NCBI GenBank assembly: GCA_904501705.1
Contig: CAJGCA010000081.1
Span: 1-5,602 of the forward strand
Direction: 5' to 3'
DNA: 5,602 nucleotides
Origin: Clostridiaceae bacterium
GTDB lineage: Bacteria; Bacillota; Clostridia; Oscillospirales; Acutalibacteraceae
A program made the position numbers and the translations under genes. Positions within the stretch are counted from its first letter, which is position 1, and every line of letters begins with the position of its first letter. The notes under the pieces are model-generated. The model was not told the origin of the DNA, made no database searches, and saw only the letters and a list, made by a program, of their open reading frames with translations. This document shows positions 1 to 5,518 of the stretch, one piece after another.

Positions 1-2
1 AG

Positions 3-101
3 GGGGTAACTCTGCGAATACATAGGCTGATGATTGCTGAGGATATGCTTTCTGTCCTTCATACGAGACGGGGCATGATTCCTATGGTCGAGTCAGCCTA
101 A
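3..101 (+). CDS. Possible C-terminal end of an upstream gene (partial)
   Basis: One frame is open from the window edge to a TAA at 99-101, giving about 32 residues that end in IPMVESA. The other two forward frames close within the first 26 bases. The composition is unremarkable and no family is recognisable. The reverse strand offers only a short ATG frame at this edge, without a ribosome site. It may be the tail of a real gene or simply chance. If real, the 54-base gap to the regulator start is where the regulator's promoter would lie. Confidence 0.3.
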   Translation, partial: GVTLRIHRLMIAEDMLSVLHTRRGMIPMVESA

Positions 102-155
102 AAAATCGCAAATTTTGTAGTAAATGCTTAAAATACGACCGAAAGGAGAAAGTTT
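99..155 (+). promoter_or_regulatory. Leader of the TetR gene, with ribosome site and weak palindrome
   Basis: This AT-rich stretch precedes the regulator. AAAGGAG at 142-148 lies 7 bases before the ATG at 156 and is a good ribosome site. A small inverted repeat, AAAAT at 102-106 and ATTTT at 112-116, is a possible operator for the adjacent TetR protein (inference only). TAAAAT at 129-134 resembles a -10 box, but no acceptable -35 box lies 16-18 bases upstream, so no promoter is claimed with confidence. Confidence 0.4.
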
Positions 156-773
156 ATGGCGCAGCAACCGATGCGTATGGCACTACTCCACAGCACCATT
201 ACCGTCGTTGCCCGTGATGGATTGGAGAATACGACCACCAAAGCGATCGCGACCAACGCAAGCGTCAACGAAGCTTATATCTATCGCATTTTTGAAAGTA
301 AGGAAAACCTTTTGCGGGAGGTATTCGCCTATCTCGATAGCGAGCTTGTTGCTCGCTTGCTCGTCCACCTGCCCGTGATGTATATGGCAGGTTGGGATTA
401 TGAGACCCGTTGCCGCGCGCTGTTTTCTGCGGTTTGGGGCTTCTTGACGAGCAACCGCGATGAGTGCCTTTGCTATCTGCGGTATTTTTACTCGCCGTAC
501 TTCCGCAAGCTTTCGAGTGAGGAGCATCGCGCGCGATATGAGCGCGTCATTGAATTGGTCGAGCCCGCCTTCCGCCCGCGAGCGGACGTGTGGATGCTGC
601 TCAATCATATGCTCAACATTATGCTGGATTTTGTCGTCAAGATCTTTAATGGAGAGCTGAAGGATTCCGATAAGACCGCGAAGCACGTATTCACCCTAGT
701 CTTTGCATCCGTTAAACCCTATTTGAACCATATGGAAAAAACGGTTTCCGAGGAAGGGGAACAAACTCTATGA
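156..773 (+). CDS. TetR/AcrR-family transcriptional regulator
   Basis: A 205-residue protein, the usual TetR length. The N-terminal DNA-binding domain spans about residues 8-55: helix 1 at 8-20, then GLENTTTKAIATNASVNEAY with helices 2 and 3, followed by YIYRIFESKENLLREVF, which matches the family pattern of turn, Tyr-x-x-Phe and Lys-Glu-x-Leu-Leu. The rest is a helical ligand or dimer domain rich in aromatic residues (LRYFYSPYF at 108-116), and its ligand cannot be predicted. The start at 156 is chosen because AAAGGAG stands 7 bases upstream; later Met codons at 171 and 177 lack this. Its stop overlaps the start of the signal peptidase gene (ATGA), so the two are co-transcribed and probably translationally coupled. 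Inference: it autoregulates and controls the downstream export and matrix genes. Confidence 0.9.
   Translation: MAQQPMRMALLHSTITVVARDGLENTTTKAIATNASVNEAYIYRIFESKENLLREVFAYLDSELVARLLVHLPVMYMAGWDYETRCRALFSAVWGFLTSNRDECLCYLRYFYSPYFRKLSSEEHRARYERVIELVEPAFRPRADVWMLLNHMLNIMLDFVVKIFNGELKDSDKTAKHVFTLVFASVKPYLNHMEKTVSEEGEQTL
751..760 (+). promoter_or_regulatory. Ribosome site inside the TetR gene
   Basis: AGGAAGGGGA ends 9 bases before the ATG at 770 and 12 before the next ATG at 773. The spacing favours 770, which lies in the ATGA overlap with the regulator's stop codon and suggests coupled translation. Confidence 0.6.
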
Positions 774-1534
774 TGAAAAAGATATGGAATATCGTCAAAA
801 CCACGCTGGTTTGGCTGGTGGTGGCGCTGGCGGTATTTATGATGATCTTCACGGTCATCTCTGTGACCACCTTTAACCGAAATGATCGAAACCTGTTCGG
901 CTATCGCGCGTACATTGTTAATTCCGATTCAATGAGCAAGACGGATTTTAACGCGGGCGATCTGATCTTTGTCAAGCAGGTCGATCCGTCGACGTTGGTC
1001 GAGGGGGACGTTATCACCTACATCTCGCAGGACAGCAACAGCTACGGCGAGAACATCACCCACAAGATCCGCCGCAAGACGGTGGACGCCAATGGGGATG
1101 AGGGCTTTATCACCTACGGTACCACCACCGATACCGATGATGCGGTCGTCGTTACATATCCTTATATTATGGGTAAGTACGAGTTTCGCATCGTCGGACT
1201 CGGAACGTTCTTCAATTTTCTGAAGACTCCGCAGGGATATATTGTGTGTATTTTCGTGCCGTTTATGCTGCTGATCGTGTACCAGGGCATCAATTGCATC
1301 CGCTTGTTCCGCCGTTATAAGCAGGAGCAGATGGAGGAGATGCAGGCCGAGAAAGATAAGATCGAGTCTGAGCGCGCAGAAAACGCGAAAATGCTCGCGG
1401 AATTGCAGGCGCTTAAGGCGCAGCTTGCCGGCACCATTCTGCCGACGCAGGACGATAAGCCGGAGATTGAGGAGATCTCGCAGGCAACGACTTCGCCTGC
1501 CGTAGAGGAAAGTGAAACAAGCGACGTGACGTGA
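770..1534 (+). CDS. Divergent SipW-type signal peptidase I with cytoplasmic coiled-coil tail
   Basis: A 254-residue membrane protein of the S26B (ER/SipW) signal peptidase type. In order: transmembrane helix about 9-32; serine box NSDSM with candidate nucleophile Ser54; GDLIFVKQV at 64-72; His98 in ITHKI, where ordinary bacterial type I peptidases have Lys; the acidic box at 115-128; a second hydrophobic helix about 156-176; then a charged tail with a predicted coiled coil about 184-220 and an acidic end. It aligns without gaps to the neighbouring paralogue across the acidic box. There the conserved Gly-Asp is Gly117-Thr118, although Asp124, equivalent to the paralogue's Asp109, is kept. The serine box has Asp in place of the common Gly (SDSM, not SGSM). 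It is therefore either an altered-specificity peptidase or a partly inactivated partner. The family is clear; catalytic activity is uncertain. Confidence 0.85.
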   Translation: MMKKIWNIVKTTLVWLVVALAVFMMIFTVISVTTFNRNDRNLFGYRAYIVNSDSMSKTDFNAGDLIFVKQVDPSTLVEGDVITYISQDSNSYGENITHKIRRKTVDANGDEGFITYGTTTDTDDAVVVTYPYIMGKYEFRIVGLGTFFNFLKTPQGYIVCIFVPFMLLIVYQGINCIRLFRRYKQEQMEEMQAEKDKIESERAENAKMLAELQALKAQLAGTILPTQDDKPEIEEISQATTSPAVEESETSDVT

Positions 1535-1555
1535 CGTTAAAAGCAGGAGAAAACA

Positions 1556-1789
1556 ATGATCAATGAGTTGGATATCATCACGCTGCTCAGCGTTATGGCC
1601 GGATTGGTGCTGCTGCTGGTGCTTAGCGTGGGGTTGGCATCGTCGGTGATGCAATTTCGTCGGGAGCTTCGTTATATCAACGATGAGATCTCCCGCAGCC
1701 ATCACCGCAGCGAGCGCCGTTATTGGAAAAAACAAAAGCGCCGTCTGTGGATGTCGATCCTTCCCTTTGTTCGCTATACGCGCGACTGA
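1556..1789 (+). CDS. Small single-pass membrane protein of unknown function
   Basis: A 77-residue protein. AGGAGA at 1545-1550 sits 5 bases before the ATG, and the gene begins 21 bases after the preceding stop, so it reads as a true operon member. Residues about 8-31 (LLSVMAGLVLLLVLSVGLAS) form one hydrophobic helix. The remainder is strongly basic (QFRRELRYIN, then RSERRYWKKQKRRLW), followed by a short hydrophobic patch, SILPFV. The positive-inside rule places the basic tail in the cytoplasm. It has no signal-peptidase catalytic motifs and no ...AWFTD motif, so it is neither enzyme nor obvious substrate. Lying between the two peptidase genes, it may assist or hold together the peptidase complex (inference). 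No known family is recognised. The downstream peptidase reading frame is open across the end of this gene, but its supported start lies beyond this gene's stop. Confidence 0.75.
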   Translation: MINELDIITLLSVMAGLVLLLVLSVGLASSVMQFRRELRYINDEISRSHHRSERRYWKKQKRRLWMSILPFVRYTRD

Positions 1790-1796
1790 AATCAGC

Positions 1797-1820
1797 GGTG
1801 CACACAACTGGCTGTGCACC
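1797..1820 (+). promoter_or_regulatory. Intergenic hairpin before the second signal peptidase
   Basis: GGTGCACA (1797-1804) and TGTGCACC (1813-1820) form a perfect 8-bp stem with an 8-base loop. It fills most of the 47-base gap between genes and ends 2 bases before the ribosome site AAGGA at 1823-1827. No run of T follows, so it is not an intrinsic terminator. Its position suggests control of translation or mRNA processing (inference). Confidence 0.6.
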
Positions 1821-1822
1821 AA

Positions 1823-1833
1823 AAGGATGGGAG
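1823..1833 (+). promoter_or_regulatory. Ribosome site that sets the start of the second signal peptidase
   Basis: AAGGATGGGAG precedes the ATG at 1837, with AAGGA 9 bases away. The same frame is open back to an ATG at 1723, but that start lies inside the small membrane gene and would put some 38 hydrophilic residues before the membrane anchor. The start at 1837 is therefore preferred. Confidence 0.75.
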
Positions 1834-1836
1834 CAT

Positions 1837-2457
1837 ATGAAAGAAAGCGGTATTTTTCGCAAGATCTGGAATATCTTTACCACAGTGATTGTAATTTTGG
1901 TGGTGCTTTGCGCCGTGTTTTTGATGGGCTCGCGCTTGCTCGGTTATCGAGTGTTTAATGTCCTGTCGGGCAGTATGGAACCAAACTACAGCGTCGGCGA
2001 TCTGATTTTTGTGAAACAGGTCGATCCGAGTGAGGTGAAGGTCGACGACCCGATCACCTTTGTGCTTAATGAGAATTTGGTTGTAGCGACCCATCGCGTC
2101 ATCAAGATAGACACGGAAAATCAGCGTTTTTATACCAAGGGCGATGCCAACGACATCCCCGACGCGACCCCCGTGCATTTTAATAACCTCATCGGTGTGC
2201 CGCAGTTTGCCGTGCCGCTGCTTGGCTACGTGTCCGATTTCGTGCAGAATCCCCCCGGTATGTACATTACCATCGCGGCGGGCGTGCTGCTCATCGTGGC
2301 GGTGTTTCTGCCCGATTTGTTGAAAAAGGACGGCACGCAGCCTTCTGCACAGGAGAGCGAGGAGCTCGCCGCGATGCGCGAGGAGCTCGAGGCGACCAGG
2401 GCCGCACTGGTGGCGGCTACCACCGAGCAGGTGGACGTACCTATGGGCGAGGGCTGA
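1837..2457 (+). CDS. sipW: SipW-type signal peptidase I (canonical active site)
   Basis: A 206-residue protein close to the usual SipW length. It has a short N-terminal tail, transmembrane helix about 11-32, the serine box LSGSMEP with nucleophile Ser46, GDLIFVKQV at 54-62, ATHRV with general-base His86, the acidic box TKGDANDIPD with Asp103, Asp106 and Asp109, a second transmembrane helix about 142-160, and a cytoplasmic tail with a helical, Glu-rich stretch about 172-195. All motifs expected of the His-type (ER/SipW) family are intact. In Bacillus this enzyme removes the signal peptides of TasA and TapA; here the likely substrates are the two ...AWFTD proteins encoded next. It shares KIWNI near the N-terminus and GDLIFVKQVDPS with the first peptidase, so the two are paralogues. 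The start is fixed by the ribosome site at 1823-1833. Confidence 0.92.
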   Translation: MKESGIFRKIWNIFTTVIVILVVLCAVFLMGSRLLGYRVFNVLSGSMEPNYSVGDLIFVKQVDPSEVKVDDPITFVLNENLVVATHRVIKIDTENQRFYTKGDANDIPDATPVHFNNLIGVPQFAVPLLGYVSDFVQNPPGMYITIAAGVLLIVAVFLPDLLKKDGTQPSAQESEELAAMREELEATRAALVAATTEQVDVPMGEG

Positions 2458-2466
2458 TTCGTTTGG

Positions 2467-2516
2467 TTTTGAGTTCGTGCTTATTAACAGGAATTCCGAT
2501 AAGCACGAGTTTGAAA
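2467..2516 (+). promoter_or_regulatory. Long intergenic stem-loop before the TasA-like gene
   Basis: TCGTGCTTAT (2475-2484) and ATAAGCACGA (2499-2508) form a perfect 10-bp stem around a 14-base loop. The RNA stem can extend outward through several G-U pairs and A-T pairs to about 2467-2516. It ends about 15 bases before the ribosome site of the TasA-like gene. No clear T-run follows and no credible promoter fits between it and that gene. It may be an mRNA-stabilising or processing structure, or a weak attenuator, letting the substrate genes be expressed differently from the peptidases (inference). Confidence 0.6.
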
Positions 2517-2530
2517 TAGATTATTTGAGG

Positions 2531-2538
2531 AAAGGAGG
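2531..2538 (+). promoter_or_regulatory. Very strong ribosome site of the TasA-like gene
   Basis: AAAGGAGG is a full match to the Shine-Dalgarno core, with 8 bases before the ATG at 2547. It is stronger than the sites of the peptidase genes, as expected for an abundant structural protein. Confidence 0.8.
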
Positions 2539-2546
2539 AAAAGCAC

Positions 2547-3236
2547 ATGAAGCTTACCAAGAAAAAGGTGTTTGTCGCGGCTTTGGCGGTGTGCCTGGTG
2601 GCGATCCTGTCGATGGGATCGTTGGCGTGGTTCACCGATGCCGATGATGTGACCAACAAGTTCCTCATTGCTGATTCCGAGGACGACACGCCGGATGAGA
2701 TCTTCTCTGTGGATGTCAAGGAGCGTGTGGATACCGACGGTGACGGCGTGTATGATGCTACCATCGACGTGGCCCCGAATGAGAGCGCGGGCTTTACTTA
2801 CAAGGATATTCTCCCCGGCGATAAGCTGGTCAAGGAGCCCGTCATTAAGAATACCGGTCACTATGACCAGTATATCCGCGTGACCGTCACCATCTCCGAT
2901 GCGACCGCGTGGCTCAACGCCGTTGGCGAGAACATTGCGATGAACGGTGTTTTCGTTGGCTTTGACGAGACCAAGTGGAACAACATCAGCAAGGCGATCG
3001 AAGGCGAACCTGACACCGTGACGTACGTTCTGTACTACAACGACATTCTGAAGAGTGGCGAAGAGTTTTCCGCTTTCACTCATGTGAAGATTCCGGAGTC
3101 CCTGACTCGCGAGCAGGCGGCGACGTTCGGTGGTGATTTCACCATCGATGTTAAGGCGGAGGCCGTGCAGACCGAGAACGTCACACCCAACAATGGCGGC
3201 GCCTATGAGGCGTTCCGCACCGTCGGTCTGGCGTAA
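2547..3236 (+). CDS. TasA/camelysin-like secreted matrix protein
   Basis: A 229-residue protein. A positively charged start (MKLTKKK) and hydrophobic core at 8-23 lead to GSLAWFTDADDVTNKF, the junction typical of SipW-processed proteins; cleavage is expected near Ala27-Trp28. The mature part shows the family pattern: an acidic N-terminal part, LPGDKLVKEPVIKNTG at 89-104, and the beta strand YIRVTVTI at 109-116. DTDGDGVYDATID at 62-74 resembles a DxDxDG calcium-binding loop. No sortase signal, C-terminal anchor or cysteine in the mature part is seen. By family knowledge such proteins form or decorate extracellular fibres; that role here is inferred. Tandem stops (TAA TAG) end the gene, 34 bases before the next start. 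Camelysin-like protease activity was once ascribed to relatives, but nothing here shows a catalytic site. Confidence 0.85.
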   Translation: MKLTKKKVFVAALAVCLVAILSMGSLAWFTDADDVTNKFLIADSEDDTPDEIFSVDVKERVDTDGDGVYDATIDVAPNESAGFTYKDILPGDKLVKEPVIKNTGHYDQYIRVTVTISDATAWLNAVGENIAMNGVFVGFDETKWNNISKAIEGEPDTVTYVLYYNDILKSGEEFSAFTHVKIPESLTREQAATFGGDFTIDVKAEAVQTENVTPNNGGAYEAFRTVGLA

Positions 3237-3256
3237 TAGCCGACCGCAAGTTTCTT

Positions 3257-3262
3257 AGGAGG
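3257..3262 (+). promoter_or_regulatory. Strong ribosome site of the large secreted protein gene
   Basis: AGGAGG lies 8 bases before the ATG at 3271. A second ATG follows at 3274, 11 bases away, so 3271 is preferred. Confidence 0.75.
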
Positions 3263-3270
3263 AAATAACT

Positions 3271-5409
3271 ATGATGAAAACCAAAAGCACCAAGCGTGCT
3301 TTACTGAGCAGTGTGCTCGCGCTCGTCCTGTGCGTGAGCATGCTGGTCGGCACCACCTTCGCGTGGTTCACCGACAGCGTTACCTCCGGCAATAACAAGA
3401 TCGTTGCCGGTAATCTGGATGTTGTTCTTCAGTACAAGACCGATTGGGCTGATGAATGGGCAACTGTCGATGAAAACACCAAGATTTTCAAAGAAGGTGC
3501 TCTTTACGAGCCGGGTTATACCGAGGTTGTGTACTTAAGAGTTTCCAATGCCGGTTCTCTTGCTCTGAAATATAACCTGATGGTGAATATTGCGAGCGAG
3601 AAAGCTTCAACCAATGTAAACGGTAAAGAGTTCAAGCTCTCAGATTATCTGCAAATCGGCACATATTGCCAAGATGAGTATAGCTCCGGTTTTAACTACG
3701 CAGATATTCTGATGCCGACTATGTTTGGCACCCGTGAGGCTGCGCTTTCAAACGTTACACTTGCCAAGCTTTCTACGGCGGACAGCATTGTTGCATCTAA
3801 TGCTCCCGTTCTTGCCGGCGAGCAGACCGCACAGGTTATGGCCATTGTTTTGACTATGCCCGAAACGGTTGGTAACGAAGCAAACTATGACGCGGCGGTG
3901 GCTGCTGCTCCTGAAATCAACCTGGGCATCAACCTTATTGCTACTCAGTACACCGATGAGGAAGACTCCTTCGGCTCTGACTACGATAAGGACGCACAGC
4001 CCGTAGTTGTTCGTGCCGCTGGAGAACTGGCAGCAGCACTGACTAGCGACAAAGAGATCATCTCCGTTGTTCTGGCCAACGACATTGACGTTCCCATGGG
4101 TTCTCTGGGCACCCAGACTCCCGGCAGCGGCGAGTATAAGCTAGGCGGCGAGAACACAAAGGCTATAGACATCAACTTGAACGGCAAGTTGTTAAATATC
4201 ACCACTACTTACTGGTCTGCAATTGGTGCAAAGAATGCTAATGCTACCATCACCATCAAGAATGGTTCTATGACCAGTTCTCAGCCTACCGGCACTTGGA
4301 ACTCTTACGACCTTACCTTTGCAAACTGCAACTATGCTTTCGAGAATGTTGTGTTTGAGAAAGCTGTTGCTTTGAGCAATGAAGGCAAGGCTGTTAACAT
4401 GAAGAACGTCACCATCAATGAAACTCACGACTACTATGCACTGTGGATCACTGCTGAGGGTCAGAACGTTTCTATCGACGGACTGACTGTCAACAGCCTG
4501 GGTCGTGGCATCAAGATTGACGAGCAGTATGTCAGCGCTCCCGAAAAGGTTACCCTGAGCATTTCCAACGCTACCTTCAACACCAATAAGAAGGCTGCCA
4601 TTATGGTTAAGTCCGCAGCTGGTGCTGATATCGCTCTGAGCGATGTCAACATCGCCGGTGTTGCTGCTGATCCCTTTAATGCTGTTTGGGTAGACGAAGA
4701 TGCTAGTTCTTATGCCGGCTTGGTGACCGTTAACGGCGGAACTAAAATTGTTGAAGGCAGTGCAGAGGCTCCTAAGGCCAATTCTGTTGCAGCTGGCACC
4801 ACTGTTACAATGAATAGCGTAATTACTGCTGGTGATCAGACTGTTATCAACAACGAAGGCACTATCGACCTTTCCGGCAAGCCCAATCTGAACGGTGGCG
4901 ATGTTGTTGTCAATGGCGGTACTGTCGTTACAACTAGTGCTAACTATACCGGTCTGCAACATGCAGGCGAGGTTACTTACAACAATGTAACCTTCGACGG
5001 TAGTACTTTCCTGTATGGAGAAAAGGTTGTGTTCAACAATTGCACATTCAACCTGACCACCAACTATGTGTGGACCTATGGTGCTAAGGAAGTTGAATTC
5101 AACAACTGCACCTTCAACACTAACGGCAAGGCAGTCTTGATTTACACAGAGGATACAGCATTCTCTGGTGTAGTTACTATCAATGGTTGTACCTTCAACG
5201 CAACTGCACCCGCCTATGCTAGCGCAGTTCCTAGTCAGTCTTGCGCAGCTGTCGAAATTGACAGCTCACTGATCAATGGTTCTTACACCGTGAATTTCAT
5301 TGGTGAGAACGTTGTTGACGCGGACTTTAGTGGTCTCGTTAGAGTTAAGAAAGGCTCCGAGAAAAATAATGTAACAATCAATGGAGCTACTCCTGTAACT
5401 CTTCCTTAA
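3271..5409 (+). CDS. Large SipW-type secreted protein: TasA-like head plus predicted beta-helix adhesin domain
   Basis: A 712-residue protein. Residues 1-31 are a signal peptide with basic start and hydrophobic core, followed by FAWFTDSVTSGNNKIVAGNLDV, the SipW-substrate junction (cleavage expected near 31-32). Residues about 35-230 resemble a TasA-type domain, including EPGYTEVVYLRVSNAG at 80-95 and the strand INLGINLIATQYT at 216-228. AGELAAALTSDKEI at 250-263 is a typical entry into a right-handed beta-helix. Rung-like units follow: FENVVFE 357, MKNVTIN 377, IDGLTVN 402, ISNATFN 431, LSDVNIA 456, YNNVTFD 570, FNNCTFN 588, FNNCTFN 610, INGCTFN 637. The fold matches pectate-lyase-like adhesins, but no catalytic residues can be assigned, so display or binding is more likely than an enzyme. 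There is no LPxTG or C-terminal membrane helix. G+C at third positions falls sharply after residue 50. Function is inferred. Confidence 0.85.
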   Translation: MMKTKSTKRALLSSVLALVLCVSMLVGTTFAWFTDSVTSGNNKIVAGNLDVVLQYKTDWADEWATVDENTKIFKEGALYEPGYTEVVYLRVSNAGSLALKYNLMVNIASEKASTNVNGKEFKLSDYLQIGTYCQDEYSSGFNYADILMPTMFGTREAALSNVTLAKLSTADSIVASNAPVLAGEQTAQVMAIVLTMPETVGNEANYDAAVAAAPEINLGINLIATQYTDEEDSFGSDYDKDAQPVVVRAAGELAAALTSDKEIISVVLANDIDVPMGSLGTQTPGSGEYKLGGENTKAIDINLNGKLLNITTTYWSAIGAKNANATITIKNGSMTSSQPTGTWNSYDLTFANCNYAFENVVFEKAVALSNEGKAVNMKNVTINETHDYYALWITAEGQNVSIDGLTVNSLGRGIKIDEQYVSAPEKVTLSISNATFNTNKKAAIMVKSAAGADIALSDVNIAGVAADPFNAVWVDEDASSYAGLVTVNGGTKIVEGSAEAPKANSVAAGTTVTMNSVITAGDQTVINNEGTIDLSGKPNLNGGDVVVNGGTVVTTSANYTGLQHAGEVTYNNVTFDGSTFLYGEKVVFNNCTFNLTTNYVWTYGAKEVEFNNCTFNTNGKAVLIYTEDTAFSGVVTINGCTFNATAPAYASAVPSQSCAAVEIDSSLINGSYTVNFIGENVVDADFSGLVRVKKGSEKNNVTINGATPVTLP
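5032..5199 (+). repeat. Cysteine-bearing beta-helix rung repeats within the large gene
   Basis: Three units, FNNCTFN at residues 588-594, FNNCTFN at 610-616 and INGCTFN at 637-643, recur at 22 and 27 codons. The DNA of the first two is also close (ttcaacaattgcac against ttcaacaactgcac). In a beta-helix the cysteines at 591, 613 and 640 would stack on one face as a ladder. Confidence 0.65.
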
Positions 5410-5422
5410 ATTATAAGTCCGT

Positions 5423-5447
5423 CCTATCCCTCCCCGTGAGGGATAGG
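5423..5447 (+). terminator. GC-rich hairpin after the last gene, possible terminator without T-run
   Basis: CCTATCCCTC (5423-5432) and GAGGGATAGG (5438-5447) make a perfect 10-bp stem with a 5-base loop, starting 13 bases after the stop codon. Its position fits an operon end, but the bases that follow (CGGCAAGC) are not a T-run. It could be an unusual terminator, a 3' stabiliser, or one unit of the hairpin cluster. Confidence 0.45.
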
Positions 5448-5449
5448 CG

Positions 5450-5463
5450 GCAAGCAATCTTGC
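5450..5463. repeat. Small hairpin in the 3' cluster
   Basis: GCAAG (5450-5454) and CTTGC (5459-5463) pair as a 5-bp stem with a 4-base loop, between two larger hairpins. On its own it would be unremarkable. Confidence 0.3.
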
Positions 5464-5483
5464 GTTCCCCGATTCTACCTTGG

Positions 5484-5518
5484 GCCGCCCACCCGCTAAC
5501 CTCGCAAGGGTGGGCGGC
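5484..5518. repeat. Perfect 11-bp GC-rich inverted repeat
   Basis: GCCGCCCACCC (5484-5494) and GGGTGGGCGGC (5508-5518) pair perfectly around a 13-base loop. All but two pairs are G-C or C-G class and no T-run follows on either strand. Its right arm shares GGC (5516-5518) with the left arm of the next inverted repeat, so the two folds compete. Confidence 0.7.

Noticed and set aside
929..1822. Long reverse-strand open frame opposite the first peptidase and small membrane gene
   Set aside because: It is the mirror of well-supported forward genes, its protein is rich in His, Arg and Leu without recognisable domains, and it has no supporting context.
1723..1836. A 38-residue N-terminal extension of the second signal peptidase, from the ATG at 1723
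   Set aside because: It overlaps the small membrane gene in another frame, would place a hydrophilic stretch before the membrane anchor, has no good ribosome site, and the ATG at 1837 has one.
2463..2546. A separate promoter for the TasA-like gene
   Set aside because: TTGGTT at 2463 and TTGAAA at 2511 resemble -35 boxes, but no -10-like hexamer lies at the right distance from either.
2484..3083. Reverse-strand open frame opposite the TasA-like gene
   Set aside because: The forward frame has a strong ribosome site, signal peptide and family motifs; the reverse product shows none.
4192..4962. Reverse-strand open frame inside the large gene
   Set aside because: It arises from the repetitive codon pattern of the beta-helix region, with no ribosome site or recognisable domain.
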